From an uncultured bacterium (GTDB lineage: Bacteria; Patescibacteriota; Saccharimonadia; Saccharimonadales; Saccharimonadaceae): a DNA stretch of 14,253 bases. The notes under the pieces were generated by a model, which saw only the letters and a list, made by a program, of their open reading frames with translations, searched no databases and was not told the DNA's origin. This document shows positions 13,271 to 14,253 of the stretch, one piece after another. The DNA is taken from the NCBI GenBank assembly GCA_903844835.1, contig CAIMUU010000072.1, positions 1-14,253 on the forward strand, read 5' to 3'. The number at the start of each line of letters is the position of its first letter. The stretch's first letter is position 1. A program made the translations under genes and the position numbers.

Positions 13271-14170
13271 ATGATGAAATTTTTTAAGAAAAAAACAGAT
13301 ATTCCTAGGCGTAGACTGGAAGGCGATAGCAAGACGGCCGCAAGCCCAATTAGGCAGTTTAAGCGCAGTCAGACGCTCGTAGCGTCAGTTTCTGATGACG
13401 CTAAGTCGCCAAGGATACAAGTGCACCATCTAGTTAATAAGCGTCGACGGCTAACTAGTATTTTATTGGTTACAATCTTAGCAATATTATCGCTCTGGTT
13501 TTTAATCGGTAATTTTACTGCTACGGTGTCTGTTAGTTCGTCAGATACGACAATGGCTGTGCCAATTGAGACGGCAAAATATCAGGCAATTATTCAAGAT
13601 TACTTAAGAGCAAATCCTCTGAGCCGGTTCAATTTCTTTTTAAATCAATCTGATATGACAAATTTTGCGTCAGATATAGCACCGGAGATAGAAAATGTTG
13701 TGCAAAAGTCAATGATTGGGATTGGTGTTACTGACTTTAACGTCAAAATGCGTTCACCTGTGGCCGGCTGGGAGATCAATGGCAAGCAATATTATGTTGA
13801 TGCCAGTGGTATACCATTTGAGACTAACTATTTTTCATCACCTGAGGTCAAAATAATTGATAACTCTGGTGCTTCTTTGCAGGCTGGTGAGGCAAGCGTT
13901 AGCAGACGATTTTTGGGCTTCGTTGGACTCGTGGTATCACTTGCAAGGTCTAGTGGCTATACGGTTACCCAGGCGGTTCTACCTATCAACACTACTCGTC
14001 AACTCGATATAACATTAAGGGATGTCAATCTGTTGGTAAAGATGTCGATAGATCGTCCAGCAGGGGAGCAAGTAGAGGACATGAGTCGGGCAGTGAAGTA
14101 CTTTGAAAGTCACGGCAAAATGCCTAGTTATATTGATGTTCGAGTCAGTGGTAAAGCTTTCTATATTTAA
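13271..14170 (+). CDS. ftsQ: FtsQ/DivIB-like division protein
   Basis: This 299-residue bitopic membrane protein is expected to bridge early and late divisome proteins with FtsL. A long basic cytoplasmic N-terminus (1-60, many Lys/Arg) precedes one helix at about 61-80 (LTSILLVTILAILSLWFLIG). An extracytoplasmic domain follows with the length and position of POTRA plus beta domains. The C-terminal PSYIDVRVSGKAFYI matches the end of FtsQ proteins (P-x-YIDVR..gkafy). Sequence conservation is otherwise weak, so order in the cluster adds support. Two consecutive ATG codons (13271 and 13274) could serve as the start. There is no ribosome site, and a -10 lies just upstream. Confidence 0.83.
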   Translation: MMKFFKKKTDIPRRRLEGDSKTAASPIRQFKRSQTLVASVSDDAKSPRIQVHHLVNKRRRLTSILLVTILAILSLWFLIGNFTATVSVSSSDTTMAVPIETAKYQAIIQDYLRANPLSRFNFFLNQSDMTNFASDIAPEIENVVQKSMIGIGVTDFNVKMRSPVAGWEINGKQYYVDASGIPFETNYFSSPEVKIIDNSGASLQAGEASVSRRFLGFVGLVVSLARSSGYTVTQAVLPINTTRQLDITLRDVNLLVKMSIDRPAGEQVEDMSRAVKYFESHGKMPSYIDVRVSGKAFYI

Positions 14171-14253
14171 TTAAAATATAAAAGATAAAATGGGGTACAC
14201 TCCGCTCTGCTACTTTATGTTCTAAAAATGTTCGATATTAATATGCAATATGA
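14171..14253 (+). other. Intergenic tail, possible start of a next gene
   Basis: This AT-rich stretch follows ftsQ. It contains TACACT (14196-14201, preceded by GGGG), a possible -10, and TATGTT (14216-14221) 6 nt before an ATG at 14228. The frame from 14228 is open to the window end but only eight complete codons are visible (MFDINMQY). No Shine-Dalgarno is seen. I cannot identify a product. Confidence 0.2.

Noticed and set aside
1..14253. CRISPR arrays, tRNA/rRNA genes, insertion sequences
   Set aside because: No spaced direct repeats, no tRNA-like cloverleaf or rRNA blocks longer than the short match noted, and no transposase frame were seen.

Overview
The window looks like chromosomal DNA of a low-to-moderate GC bacterium with a reduced genome, most likely Candidatus Saccharibacteria (TM7) in the Patescibacteria/CPR. 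This placement is an inference. It rests on the compact division and cell-wall (dcw) cluster that lacks every mur ligase gene, the YvcK-like gene directly upstream, the single PIF1-type helicase, the type IV pilin-like protein and the short proteins. The code is standard in the sense that no reading frame uses TGA as an amino acid. However, all 14 clear genes end in TAA or TAG and none in TGA.

Region 1 (1-3942) is a set of independently promoted single genes. It holds a tiny lysine-rich ORF on the minus strand, a short RNase HI, a protein resembling the KwaB/DUF4868 family, a prepilin whose C-terminal half looks like a phage-type receptor-binding beta domain, and a PIF1-like helicase. The pilin and helicase genes have a consensus -10 box exactly 7 nt before the ATG and no Shine-Dalgarno, so they are probably leaderless.

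Region 2 (3943-5718) is a two-gene unit: a YvcK/GlmR-type protein and a HAD-like hydrolase. The HAD catalytic motif lies upstream of the first ATG, and the only sensible start is an ATA codon 2 nt after the yvcK stop.

Region 3 (5719-14170) is the dcw cluster in the order mraZ, rsmH, ftsL-like, ftsI, mraY, ftsW, murG, ftsQ-like. It covers transcription control (MraZ), 16S rRNA methylation (RsmH), lipid I/II synthesis (MraY, MurG) and septal wall polymerisation and cross-linking (FtsW, FtsI with FtsL and FtsQ). In front of mraZ are two inverted DnaA-type boxes, a promoter and GTGG repeats that could be MraZ operators. From ftsL to murG the genes touch or overlap.

The most unusual parts are two non-coding leaders inside this cluster. 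Between mraZ and rsmH (6309-6632) a 22-nt inverted repeat, 20 of 22 paired, closes a 199-nt loop that is extremely G-poor and C-rich, followed by a hairpin that hides the rsmH ribosome binding site. Between rsmH and ftsL (7542-7720) a 21-codon ORF with a very strong Shine-Dalgarno is followed by an 18-bp two-part hairpin that is not a terminator. These look like RNA-level control elements; I do not recognise either as a described family.
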